A DNA stretch of 5,996 nt from Zoogloeaceae bacterium (GCA_031259605.1 JAIRLE010000189.1:1-5996), one strand, 5' to 3'. Positions 1-5,925 are shown, counted from the stretch's first letter. Numbers and translations are program-made. Notes: a model not told the origin generated them from the letters alone.

Positions 1-895
1 AGTGGTTGTACTCGAAGTTTTCCACGTGGCGATAGACCGGCACATTGGAAAGCGCGCCAATCTCCGACGGCTGGAACAGGGTGGAGTCCGGGCCAATGCC
101 GAACACGGCTATTGGAGTATCCGTAGGTGTACCGACAGGAAGGCCGATACGCTGCATATTACCTGTCCATTGGTAAACGAGATCACCTGTCTTCAACTTG
201 TAGTGGCCATTAAAACCACAACCGTTTGCATCTACCGGACGGTAGATGTTGCTCGCCACCACGTTGTTTCCCTTGCTCAGAATGAGTTCCTTGATGCCAT
301 CAATGGCACTGTTGCTGTTGTCGACGGTATCATTGTTCGCGCAACCGCCAGCAATGGAGCCGCCATTCTCATCCAGAGGTGCAAGACCACCACCTACCAA
401 ACGAACCTGGGTAATGCCCACATCATCAAGCGCTTCCACTTGGTTGCTGCTCAGCGCCAAAGTCCAGTCAATGGTACTGTCGTCAAGATCCGCGCTGAGA
501 ATCGCAAGCGGCTCAACCGTGTCGGCATCCAACACTGCAGGAAGTGTCGAGCCGCTAGTAGCCGCCAGCAGGGATTCCCAAATGTCGGGATACTTGCCCT
601 GGTGCAGCACGCGGTAGGTCATGATGCCCTTGGAGAGTTCGTCCATCATCGCCACGTGCGCGCCGGCGGCGGCTCTCTTGTCGGTGTCGTGCAGCATGAT
701 GGTCGCCGTGCCGGAAATGGCCGCGAGGATCAGCACCACCACCAGGAGTTCCAGGAGGGTGAAGCCGCCCTGTTTCCTGTTGCGGATGGCCTCGAATTTG
801 CGCTTCAGCGAACGGCCGCGCACCGCGGAAACGTCGATGGAAGCCAGCTTCGCCTTCAGTTCGGCGCGGGAAAGCGCCATGAGTTTACTCAACAT
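1..895 (-). CDS. Type IV prepilin / type II secretion pseudopilin-like protein, 3' end outside window
   Basis: The minus strand is open from an ATG at 895 to the left edge, giving 298 codons without a stop. Residues 41-52 read KQGG then FTLLELLVV, the classic prepilin peptidase site: cleavage after G44, N-methylation of F45, and the conserved glutamate at +5. A hydrophobic helix (about 45-65) follows, then a segment with KYPDIWESLL, as in many pseudopilins, then a globular domain. C185 and C226 could form a disulphide. Such proteins sit in the inner membrane and assemble into pili or secretion pseudopili. An AAGGAG site (905-910) lies 9 bases before this ATG; an in-frame ATG at 919 would put that site inside the gene. 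The 44-residue leader is long for the family, and its basic, helix-like sequence is unusual. Base composition falls from about two-thirds GC to about half beyond roughly 560. Major pilin, minor pilin and pseudopilin cannot be told apart here. Confidence 0.88.
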   Translation of the reverse strand, partial: MLSKLMALSRAELKAKLASIDVSAVRGRSLKRKFEAIRNRKQGGFTLLELLVVVLILAAISGTATIMLHDTDKRAAAGAHVAMMDELSKGIMTYRVLHQGKYPDIWESLLAATSGSTLPAVLDADTVEPLAILSADLDDSTIDWTLALSSNQVEALDDVGITQVRLVGGGLAPLDENGGSIAGGCANNDTVDNSNSAIDGIKELILSKGNNVVASNIYRPVDANGCGFNGHYKLKTGDLVYQWTGNMQRIGLPVGTPTDTPIAVFGIGPDSTLFQPSEIGALSNVPVYRHVENFEYNH

Positions 896-904
896 GATAA
901 AAAG

Positions 905-910
905 CTCCTT
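905..910 (-). promoter_or_regulatory. Ribosome binding site of the prepilin gene
   Basis: AAGGAG on the minus strand lies 9 bases upstream of the ATG at 895. It decides the start: the in-frame ATG at 919 has no comparable site before it and would place this one within codons 4-5. Confidence 0.75.
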
Positions 911-931
911 GCTTTTCATTGGGATCTGGGC

Positions 932-948
932 TTCCTCCCCCGGAGGAA
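932..948. other. Perfect short hairpin upstream of the prepilin gene
   Basis: TTCCTCC (932-938) and GGAGGAA (942-948) form a 7-bp perfect stem with a 3-base loop. On the minus strand it lies 21 bases before the AAGGAG site of the prepilin gene. No T-run follows on either strand, so it is a poor intrinsic terminator. It may be part of the prepilin leader transcript or have no role. Confidence 0.4.
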
Positions 949-965
949 CGCCCTCGCCCGACTTC

Positions 966-991
966 AAAAACCCAGGCCGAAATCGACCGGG
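966..991 (-). terminator. Probable rho-independent terminator after the Fur-type small gene
   Basis: Read on the minus strand, CCCGG (991-987) pairs with CCTGGG (976-971) using one G-T pair, with imperfect inner pairing, and is followed directly by TTTTT (970-966). It starts about 50 bases after the stop codon at 1043 and before the prepilin gene. That position suits a terminator that separates the two minus-strand genes. The stem is short, so confidence is moderate. Confidence 0.5.
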
Positions 992-1042
992 ATCAAGATT
1001 TGCCGCGGCCCCACGCCGCCAGCCGTAAAACCTTCGCAACCT

Positions 1043-1372
1043 TCACGCCGCCGCTTCCGCCGGCGTCCGCGCGCCGTTCGTCCTGCGCGCCTTGTCCTTG
1101 TTCTCCTTGTTCCTGCCGCCGCCCGCTTCCGGCGCGTAATCCACCACGAAACGGTACTGCTTGCCGCAATGCAGAATCACCTCCTTCTGCCCGCGCCGCA
1201 AAATGCGCATCTCCACCTGGATTCCCGCAAAGCCGTCATGCGCGAAAGCCTCCAGGTACAGGGCGCGCAACTTTTCCAGCACCGCCGCGTTCGAGGAAAC
1301 CCCAACGCCCGCATACGCCGCCGCGCCCTCCGGCACAGCCGCCGCCTCACCTCTCAGATGCGCCGCGCTCAT
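1043..1372 (-). CDS. Small hypothetical protein with Fur-type promoter, weakly HemP-like core
   Basis: I do not recognise this 109-residue protein with certainty. It has an Ala/Gly-rich N-terminus, a predicted helix (about 28-46, NAAVLEKLRALYLEAFAHD), then two likely beta strands (about 50-78) containing RGQKEVILHCGKQYRFVVD, and a charged, disordered-looking tail rich in Lys, Arg and Ala. The strand pair resembles the recalled HemP core (RG-x-x-EV then QYR) with a one-residue gap, but the HemP ending KLILTK is missing. HemP is a small, often Fur-regulated hemin-uptake protein, and the promoter here does carry Fur-like boxes; the function remains inference. The start is uncertain. ATG 1393 would lie at the edge of a Fur box. 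ATG 1372 has no clear SD. GTG 1336 has an excellent one (AGAGGTGAGG, 8-base spacing) and would give 97 residues. The coding pattern and the Fur-type promoter support a real gene. Confidence 0.62.
   Translation of the reverse strand: MSAAHLRGEAAAVPEGAAAYAGVGVSSNAAVLEKLRALYLEAFAHDGFAGIQVEMRILRRGQKEVILHCGKQYRFVVDYAPEAGGGRNKENKDKARRTNGARTPAEAAA
1345..1354 (-). promoter_or_regulatory. SD-like site supporting a GTG start at 1336
   Basis: AGAGGTGAGG on the minus strand ends 8 bases before an in-frame GTG at 1336. It is the best SD match near the start of the small gene. Neither ATG (1372 or 1393) has a match this good. It suggests the true protein may begin VPEGAAAYAG. Confidence 0.4.
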
Positions 1373-1377
1373 GGTAA

Positions 1378-1392
1378 CAAGAATTATTCTCA
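1378..1392 (-). promoter_or_regulatory. Fur-box-like operator 1
   Basis: The minus strand reads TGAGAATAATTCTTG. Against the 7-1-7 Fur consensus (TGATAAT, any base, ATTATCA) the left half matches 6 of 7 and the right half 4 of 7. It lies between the predicted transcription start (about 1405) and the start codon, where bound Fur would block elongation or initiation. Confidence 0.6.
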
Positions 1393-1406
1393 TTTGGTTG
1401 CAATGT

Positions 1407-1421
1407 TGCGAATGATAATGC
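1407..1421 (-). promoter_or_regulatory. Fur-box-like operator 2, over the -10 box
   Basis: The plus strand reads TGCGAATGATAATGC, including the Fur-typical hexamer GATAAT. It matches the 7-1-7 consensus at about 9 of 14 positions. It covers the -10 box (1412-1417), so Fur-Fe(II) binding would exclude RNA polymerase. Its centre is 29 bp from that of operator 1. Confidence 0.5.
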
Positions 1422-1439
1422 TTCTTTTTTACGTGTCAA
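1412..1439 (-). promoter_or_regulatory. Strong sigma70-type promoter of the small Fur-type gene
   Basis: On the minus strand a perfect -35 TTGACA (1439-1434) is followed after 16 bases by TATCAT (1417-1412), five of six to consensus. Transcription would start near 1405, some 33 bases before the ATG at 1372. The Fur-like box over the -10 implies repression when iron is plentiful. Confidence 0.7.
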
Positions 1440-1442
1440 CAC

Positions 1443-1470
1443 TTTTTTCAACTTTTTTTGATTTTTTTTT
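1443..1470 (-). promoter_or_regulatory. Phased A-tracts upstream of the -35 box (UP element / curved DNA)
   Basis: Three runs of 6, 7 and 9 T on the plus strand (1443-1448, 1453-1459, 1462-1470) are centred 10.5 and 10 bp apart, one per helical turn. On the minus strand they are A-tracts beginning 3 bases upstream of the TTGACA box, where the RNA polymerase alpha subunit binds UP elements. Phased A-tracts bend DNA. A further 6-T run (1425-1430) lies in the promoter spacer. This is the most AT-rich stretch of the window. Confidence 0.6.
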
Positions 1471-1571
1471 ACGCCGCCAGAAAACAGGGCGCGGAGCGGC
1501 GCGCCGCCCGGCAGAAAACGCCCGTTTCCACCGGAGCGCGCCATGCGGGAGAGAGGACGGCAGGCGGCGCG

Positions 1572-1600
1572 TTGTTTGCGCCGTGAAATCTTGCTATATT
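1572..1600 (+). promoter_or_regulatory. Probable promoter of the FecR-domain gene
   Basis: TTGTTT (1572-1577) and TATATT (1595-1600, five of six to TATAAT) are separated by 17 bases. Transcription would begin near 1607, giving a leader of about 65 bases before the ATG at 1673. It is well separated from the Fur-like boxes at 1378-1421, so shared Fur control is not evident. Confidence 0.55.
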
Positions 1601-1672
1601 CCAGGCCATTCCCGGCTTTGCCCGCGCAACGACGCGCAGGCGAGCGCCGGATAACCAACAATGGGAGACCGC

Positions 1673-2545
1673 ATGATGGTCAGTGCATCGTTTCTGCGCC
1701 ATGGCGCGCTTCTTTTCGCCCTTCTTGCGACGGCGCCGCTTCAGGCGGCGGAAGTGGGCAAGGTGGCGCATCTGGTTCCCGGCGCGACAGTGGCGCGCAA
1801 CGGGCAGACCCAGAGTTTGCGGCAGGACGCTCCGGTTCTGGATTCCGATGTGATTGCCACCGATGCCACGGGGCGGGTGCGGATTCTGTTCGCCGACAAG
1901 ACCTCCCTGAGCTTTGGCGGCAATACCCGCGTCAACCTGCGCGATTTCGCCGGCGCTCAAAAAACCGCGTTCAGCGCCCGCCTGCTGCAAAGCGCCGCAA
2001 GCTCGGCTTCCAACTCGATTCGCGGGCGGAATCCGGGCGGCTTTGGCGGCGTCCGCCCAAGCTCCACGGCGGGCAAGACGGGGGTGGGCGCGAGCGGAAA
2101 CCCCATTCTGGTCAATGTGAAGGGAAGCATCGGCGCTGGCCTGGGATACGCGTTTGAATTCCGCATGAACCTGGCGAATGGCGAAATTTTCCAGGGCAGG
2201 CTGTCGGATGGCGGCAACGGCGGCGGCAAGGCATACCGTCCCGATTTTTCCGGGGGCGAGGGCAGGATTGACGAGTCCGGCTGGCGCGTGGACTTCGTCG
2301 ACGGCAGCGTTCAGGCGAGGGACGCCAAAGGCGTGGTGACGACGCACAGGAACTGGAAGATCGCGCTTTCCGGCTCCGATGCCCTGAGCGCGCTGAAGGC
2401 CATGTCCGCGAAGGGCGGCAGCGTGCGTGTGACCGGCTTTGCGCTGCATGACGAAAAAGGCGCGGTTCTTCTGGAATACCAGTTGGCGGGCGCCAACGCG
2501 TCCGCGACTTCCGGCGGCGCGAACGGGCCGCCGAAGCTCTATTGA
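1673..2545 (+). CDS. Secreted FecR-domain protein
   Basis: The product has 290 residues. Residues 1-25 form a Sec signal peptide with a hydrophobic core (ALLFALLATAPLQA) and a likely cut near A25 or A26, so it acts outside the cytoplasm. Residues 27-92 match the FecR beta-domain pattern: VGKVAHLVPGATVARNG, D59-V-I-A-T63, and D75KTSLSFGG followed by a valine/leucine strand. A Gly/Ser-rich linker (about 105-138) leads to a C-terminal half (about 139-280) that I do not recognise; it looks beta-rich. Classical FecR regulators have a cytoplasmic N-terminus and one membrane helix and signal to a FecI sigma factor. Those parts and a sigma-factor gene are absent, so this is probably a structural or ligand-binding FecR-domain protein. 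GGGAG (1663-1667) lies 5 bases before ATG 1673, favouring it over the in-frame ATG 1661. Confidence 0.85.
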   Translation: MMVSASFLRHGALLFALLATAPLQAAEVGKVAHLVPGATVARNGQTQSLRQDAPVLDSDVIATDATGRVRILFADKTSLSFGGNTRVNLRDFAGAQKTAFSARLLQSAASSASNSIRGRNPGGFGGVRPSSTAGKTGVGASGNPILVNVKGSIGAGLGYAFEFRMNLANGEIFQGRLSDGGNGGGKAYRPDFSGGEGRIDESGWRVDFVDGSVQARDAKGVVTTHRNWKIALSGSDALSALKAMSAKGGSVRVTGFALHDEKGAVLLEYQLAGANASATSGGANGPPKLY

Positions 2546-3045
2546 GTCTGCAAGGCGGCGTCCCGCGGGTCGGCGTCCGCTTCCGCTTCCGGCGGGCGAA
2601 AACGGATGGCCAGCATTTCGGCCTGGGCGCGGATTTCTCCGGCGGCGGCAAGTTCCATCGCCAGCCTGACCTTGCGGCCGGAATGTTCGAGCAGGCGGGC
2701 GCGGAGCGTGAGTTCCGCGTGCTGCGGGGTGGGACGCAGAAAGTCGACTTTCAGGGAAGCCGTGACATAGCGAACGAGCCGCTCCAGCGGACGATCTTCG
2801 GCGCGGCAGGCGAAGGCGGCGGCGGAAGCCGTGCCGTGACAGTCGAACAGCGCCGCAATCAGGCCGCCATACACATGTTCGGGCACACCGCCGCTGTAGA
2901 TCGGCGCGGGCGTAAAGCGGGTGAGCGTGCGCTCCGGGTCGGCCGCGTCCCAGAAGGTCTTGAGCCGCAATCCCCGCGGATGAAGCTTGCCGCAACCAAA
3001 GCAATGACTGAATCTGTCGGGGTAATCATCCTGAAAAGCCCGCAT
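2539..3045 (-). CDS. PaaI-family hotdog-fold thioesterase
   Basis: This complete 168-residue protein has the 4HBT hotdog layout: an N-terminal CFGCGKLHPRGLRL motif (C15, C18), then PEHVYGGLIAALFDCHGTAS (55-74), which is the family's central helix with the catalytic-type aspartate at D68, then strands ending MLAIRF. The family hydrolyses acyl-CoA or similar thioesters in the cytoplasm, usually as dimers or tetramers; the substrate cannot be read from sequence. In the usual H-G-G signature this subfamily has Y-G-G. The last 15 residues, rich in Ala, Asp and Glu, look disordered. AGGGAG (3055-3060) lies 9 bases before the ATG, and a promoter is visible upstream. Its 3' end overlaps the convergent FecR-domain gene by 7 bp. 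Nothing in the context ties it to a specific pathway. Confidence 0.88.
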   Translation of the reverse strand: MRAFQDDYPDRFSHCFGCGKLHPRGLRLKTFWDAADPERTLTRFTPAPIYSGGVPEHVYGGLIAALFDCHGTASAAAFACRAEDRPLERLVRYVTASLKVDFLRPTPQHAELTLRARLLEHSGRKVRLAMELAAAGEIRAQAEMLAIRFRPPEAEADADPRDAALQTQ

Positions 3046-3079
3046 GACAACGATCTCCCTGCGCTATCGACCGCTTGCG

Positions 3080-3108
3080 ATTCTAGTATTTCATTCCGCG
3101 AATAGCAA
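3080..3108 (-). promoter_or_regulatory. Probable promoter of the thioesterase gene
   Basis: On the minus strand TTGCTA (3108-3103) and TAGAAT (3085-3080, five of six) are 17 bases apart. Transcription would start near 3073, placing the AGGGAG site and ATG 3045 in a short leader of about 28 bases. Spacing and position fit well. Confidence 0.55.
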
Positions 3109-3181
3109 AACATGCGCCATGCGCCCTTCTTGCGGGCGGGGCTGCAAACCGGAGTTGGTTTTACGACGAACCCAGGGCGCT

Positions 3182-3211
3182 TTGTTCCAGACGCCCCGAT
3201 AGCGATACAAT
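3182..3211 (+). promoter_or_regulatory. Possible serS promoter
   Basis: TACAAT (3206-3211, five of six to the -10 consensus) lies 35 bases before the serS ATG. The best -35, TTGTTC (3182-3187) with an 18-base spacer, is weak. A GGAG ribosome site (3233-3236) follows. No T-box leader or other long regulatory leader fits in this space. Confidence 0.4.
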
Positions 3212-3245
3212 CCACGCTTTGCCGCCTTGTCTGGAGTTCATTCTC

Positions 3246-4517
3246 ATGCTCGATATTCAACTGCTCCGCAATCAGCTCGATGACGTTGCCAGGCTTCTGG
3301 CGACGCGCGGCAAGGCAATCGACTTTTCAGGATTCTCCGCGCTGGAAATCGAGCGCAAGACCTTGCAGAGGCGCACCCAGGAATTGCAGAACCAGCGCAA
3401 CGTGCTTTCCAGGGAGATTGGCGTCCAGAAGGGCAGGGGCGAAAACGTCGACGCGCTGTTGGCGCAGGTGGCCGCCAATAAAAGCGAACTGGAAGCGGCG
3501 CAGGCGCGGTTGAGCGCGCTCCTGGAAGAACTGAACGCCATCCTGGCGGCGCTGCCCAATCTGCCGCATGAGTCCGTCCCCGTCGGCGCGGACGAAAAGA
3601 GCAATGTGGAAATGAAACGCTGGGGCGCGCCGCGCGTCTTTGATTTTCCCGCGCGCGATCACGTCGAACTGGGCGAAGCGGCGGGACAGATGGACTTTGC
3701 CGCCGCCGCGAAAATTTCCGGCGCGCGCTTCGTGGTGTTGCGGGGTTTTCTGGCGCGCCTGCAACGGGCGCTGATTCAGTTCATGCTCGATACGCACACG
3801 GAAGAACATGGCTACACCGAAGTGTACGTGCCCTATCTGGTGAACCGCGAAAGTCTCTACGGCACCGGGCAGTTGCCCAAGTTCGAGGAAGATCTGTTCA
3901 GGACGCCCAGGGGCGAAAACGAAGCGCCGCTCTACCTGATCCCCACCGCGGAAGTGCCGGTAACCAACCTGGTGCGCGGCGAAATCCTCGCCGCCGAATC
4001 CCTGCCCCTGAAATTCGTCTGTCACACGCCCTGTTTTCGTTCCGAGGCCGGTTCCGCCGGACGCGACACGCGCGGCATGATTCGCCAGCATCAGTTCGAA
4101 AAGGTGGAACTGGTGCAGATTGTGCACCCCGAAAAATCCGGGGAAGCGCACGAGGAATTGACCCGTCATGCCGAAATCATCCTGGAGAAACTGGAATTGC
4201 CCTACCGGCGCGTGGTGTTGTCTACGGGCGACATGGGTTTTGCCGCCGCCAAGACCTACGATCTGGAAGTCTGGCTGCCCGCGCAGAACGCCTATCGGGA
4301 AATTTCTTCCTGCTCCAATTTTGGCGATTTCCAGGCAAGAAGGATGCAGACGCGTTTTCGCAGCGAAAAAATGAAGCCGGAACCGCCGCATACCCTGAAC
4401 GGCTCGGCGCTGGCCGTAGGCCGGACGCTGGCGGCGATCTGTGAAAACCATCAGAACGCCGACGGCAGCATCCGCATCCCCGGCGTCCTGAAGCGTTATA
4501 TTCCAGAAGTCGGGTGA
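3246..4517 (+). CDS. serS: Seryl-tRNA synthetase (SerRS, class II)
   Basis: SerRS attaches serine to tRNA-Ser via seryl-adenylate, using ATP, in the cytoplasm as a homodimer. The 423 residues match the family length (about 430 in E. coli). The N-terminal 110 residues form the charged, heptad-like helical arm that grips the long variable arm of tRNA-Ser. The class II catalytic core follows: GTGQLPKFEEDLF (from 206), TAEVPVTN (234-241), motif 2 FRSEAGSAGRDTRG (from 264, R265 contacting ATP), and motif 3 NGSALAVGRT (385-394, R393). All key residues are intact. The ATG at 3246 is chosen because GGAG (3233-3236) lies 9 bases upstream and MLDIQLLR is the standard N-terminus; the in-frame ATG at 3219 adds nine unconserved residues and removes the ribosome site. 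It stands alone and converges on mltF. Confidence 0.98.
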   Translation: MLDIQLLRNQLDDVARLLATRGKAIDFSGFSALEIERKTLQRRTQELQNQRNVLSREIGVQKGRGENVDALLAQVAANKSELEAAQARLSALLEELNAILAALPNLPHESVPVGADEKSNVEMKRWGAPRVFDFPARDHVELGEAAGQMDFAAAAKISGARFVVLRGFLARLQRALIQFMLDTHTEEHGYTEVYVPYLVNRESLYGTGQLPKFEEDLFRTPRGENEAPLYLIPTAEVPVTNLVRGEILAAESLPLKFVCHTPCFRSEAGSAGRDTRGMIRQHQFEKVELVQIVHPEKSGEAHEELTRHAEIILEKLELPYRRVVLSTGDMGFAAAKTYDLEVWLPAQNAYREISSCSNFGDFQARRMQTRFRSEKMKPEPPHTLNGSALAVGRTLAAICENHQNADGSIRIPGVLKRYIPEVG

Positions 4518-4531
4518 CGGGCAACGGAAAG

Positions 4532-4574
4532 GAAGGCAGGTGCGCATCCATGGGGCGTGACCGAACCTGCCTTC
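4532..4574. terminator. Inverted repeat between convergent serS and mltF, possible bidirectional terminator
   Basis: GAAGGCAGGT (4532-4541) and ACCTGCCTTC (4565-4574) are perfect 10-bp inverted arms around a 23-base loop. The site lies between the ends of two convergent genes, where a two-way terminator is expected. The right arm reaches into the mltF stop codon (4573-4575). Neither side carries a T-run and the loop is long, so a rho-assisted or RNA-stability role is as likely as intrinsic termination. Confidence 0.5.
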
Positions 4575-5925
4575 ATGAATTCTCGATCCCTGGTTCCTGT
4601 TCCCTGAATTCTGGCTGATGCCGCAGCAGGATGTCATAGAAGAGACGCACGTTTTCCACCAGGATCACCGCTTCGCCGCCGCGCGCGCGGCCGGATTTCA
4701 GTCTGCTGTAATACTCCGGGCGCGCGAGGAGCGGCAGGATTTTTTTCATCTCGAGCCAGGAATCGCCATCGACGCCCTTGCGTCCGGCCAGCCGACGGGC
4801 GGCGTTGAAGTGGCCGGGGCCGATGTTGTAGGCGGCCAGCGCCTGCCAGGTGCGATCCGGTTCCGGCGTGCTTTCCGGGATGTAGCTTTTCAGGATATTC
4901 ACGTAGCGCGCCCCGGCGAGGATGCTTTCCTTCGGGTCGAGGCGGTTGGAAACGCCCATCCGGTCGGCGGTGTCTTCCGTCAGCATCATGATGCCGCGCA
5001 CTCCGGTGGGGCTGGTGTTGAGCGGGTTCCAGTGCGACTCCTGGTAAGAGAGCGCCGCCAGCAGCCGCCAATCGATGCCGGTTTCCCGCTGCGCCCGCTG
5101 GAACAGTTCGCGGTATCGGGGCAGGAGATTCTGGATGCGTTCGATGAACACCACCACATCCATGGGACGCAGACGCTCCAGATGCCCCAGATAGCGGTCG
5201 CGCAGCATCGCCAGCGCGCGGCCGTTGCCGATTCTGGCAATGAAGGCTTGCGCCCGTTCCCGCAGACGGGCGTCGCCATCGGCGGGGAACATCCAGGCTA
5301 TCGGCTGCGCTTCGCCCACTTCCAGCCCGATCCGCAGCATCGGGTAATAGTTCTGGCCGATGCTGGCGATCGCCTGATCGATCAGCGCGATTTCCACCTT
5401 GCGGCTGGCGACATCGGCCAGCAGATCCAGCGGCGTATCGGCGCGTGACTCGCGCACCGTCAGATTGGGTATCCGCGCTTGCAGTTCGCGCAGGACGCGG
5501 TACTGGCGGCTGCCCTGGGCAACGACGGTCTGTCCCTGCAACTGCTCCAGATCGCGGAGGGGCAGGGCGTCTTCATGGCGCGCCAGCACATCGGACGTGG
5601 AAAGAAAAGGGTCGCTGAACACAAAGGATTTGCTGGGCACGGGCGAAAACCAGCCCGCCGCCATGTGCGCTTCGTGCCGCGCCAGGCGCTCGCGGGTTTC
5701 ATGCCGGGAAATGAGCACGAAACGCACGGGAACGCCCAGTTCGGCGGCAAACAGCTCCACCAGATCATGCTCGAATCCGACCGGCATCCCGCCTTCCGCG
5801 TCATAGGTCAGCGGCCCGGCATGGGTAAGCACGACGAGTTCCTGTCCCGCTTCCGGAAAGGGCAGGGGACGATCCGAACAGGCGGACAAGACAAACAGAA
5901 GCGGCAGCAAAAACCAGACGCGCAT
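4573..5925 (-). CDS. mltF: Membrane-bound lytic murein transglycosylase F (lipoprotein)
   Basis: MltF cleaves the MurNAc-GlcNAc bond of peptidoglycan, forming 1,6-anhydro-MurNAc, at the periplasmic face of the outer membrane. From this start the protein has 450 residues: a lipoprotein signal MRVWFLLPLLFVLSAC with the lipidated C16 followed by Ser (not the inner-membrane Asp signal); a substrate-binding-protein-like regulatory domain (about 27-250; GFEHDLVELFAAELGVPV); and a family 1 SLT domain with catalytic E296 in ALSYQESHWNP, then GVRGIMMLT and AAYNIGPGHF. E. coli MltF is longer (518). AAGAAGGG (5936-5943) is 10 bases before ATG 5925. The in-frame ATG 5934 is too close to it, and longer forms from 5958 or 5991 would run into the tRNA promoter or tRNA gene and bury the signal peptide. 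The domain order SBP-SLT is diagnostic of MltF. Confidence 0.93.
   Translation of the reverse strand: MRVWFLLPLLFVLSACSDRPLPFPEAGQELVVLTHAGPLTYDAEGGMPVGFEHDLVELFAAELGVPVRFVLISRHETRERLARHEAHMAAGWFSPVPSKSFVFSDPFLSTSDVLARHEDALPLRDLEQLQGQTVVAQGSRQYRVLRELQARIPNLTVRESRADTPLDLLADVASRKVEIALIDQAIASIGQNYYPMLRIGLEVGEAQPIAWMFPADGDARLRERAQAFIARIGNGRALAMLRDRYLGHLERLRPMDVVVFIERIQNLLPRYRELFQRAQRETGIDWRLLAALSYQESHWNPLNTSPTGVRGIMMLTEDTADRMGVSNRLDPKESILAGARYVNILKSYIPESTPEPDRTWQALAAYNIGPGHFNAARRLAGRKGVDGDSWLEMKKILPLLARPEYYSRLKSGRARGGEAVILVENVRLFYDILLRHQPEFREQEPGIENS

Noticed and set aside
1425..1470. The T-runs as a plus-strand terminator
   Set aside because: No GC-rich hairpin precedes them on the plus strand and no plus-strand gene ends there; the phasing fits an upstream promoter element better.
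1496..1507. A 12-bp perfect palindrome, GCGGCGCGCCGC
   Set aside because: Such GC-only palindromes arise easily in GC-rich DNA; it is not placed at a promoter box and no second copy was seen.
2..1654. A 550-codon open frame on the plus strand
   Set aside because: It runs antisense to the prepilin gene with its clear GFTLLE motif, crosses the small gene and the AT-rich promoter region, and its translation is rich in Arg/His with no domain pattern.
1347..1661. A 104-codon open frame on the minus strand
   Set aside because: It covers the Fur-like promoter and A-tracts, uses a frame of low-complexity Lys/Arg runs, and has no ribosome site.
1469..3004. A 511-codon open frame on the minus strand
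   Set aside because: It is a shadow of the FecR-domain gene and an off-frame reading of the thioesterase gene; high GC makes such long frames common.
3111..3138. A tandem CATGCGC pair followed by a small CGCCC/GGGCG hairpin
   Set aside because: It is too short and isolated to call a repeat or terminator, and it lies upstream of both divergent promoters, with no gene ending there.
3327..4637. A 436-codon open frame opposite serS
   Set aside because: It is antisense to intact SerRS, and its Arg/Gly/Phe-rich translation has no recognisable motif.
4618..5448. A 276-codon open frame opposite mltF
   Set aside because: It is antisense to the conserved SLT and binding domains of MltF, with no sign of independent coding.
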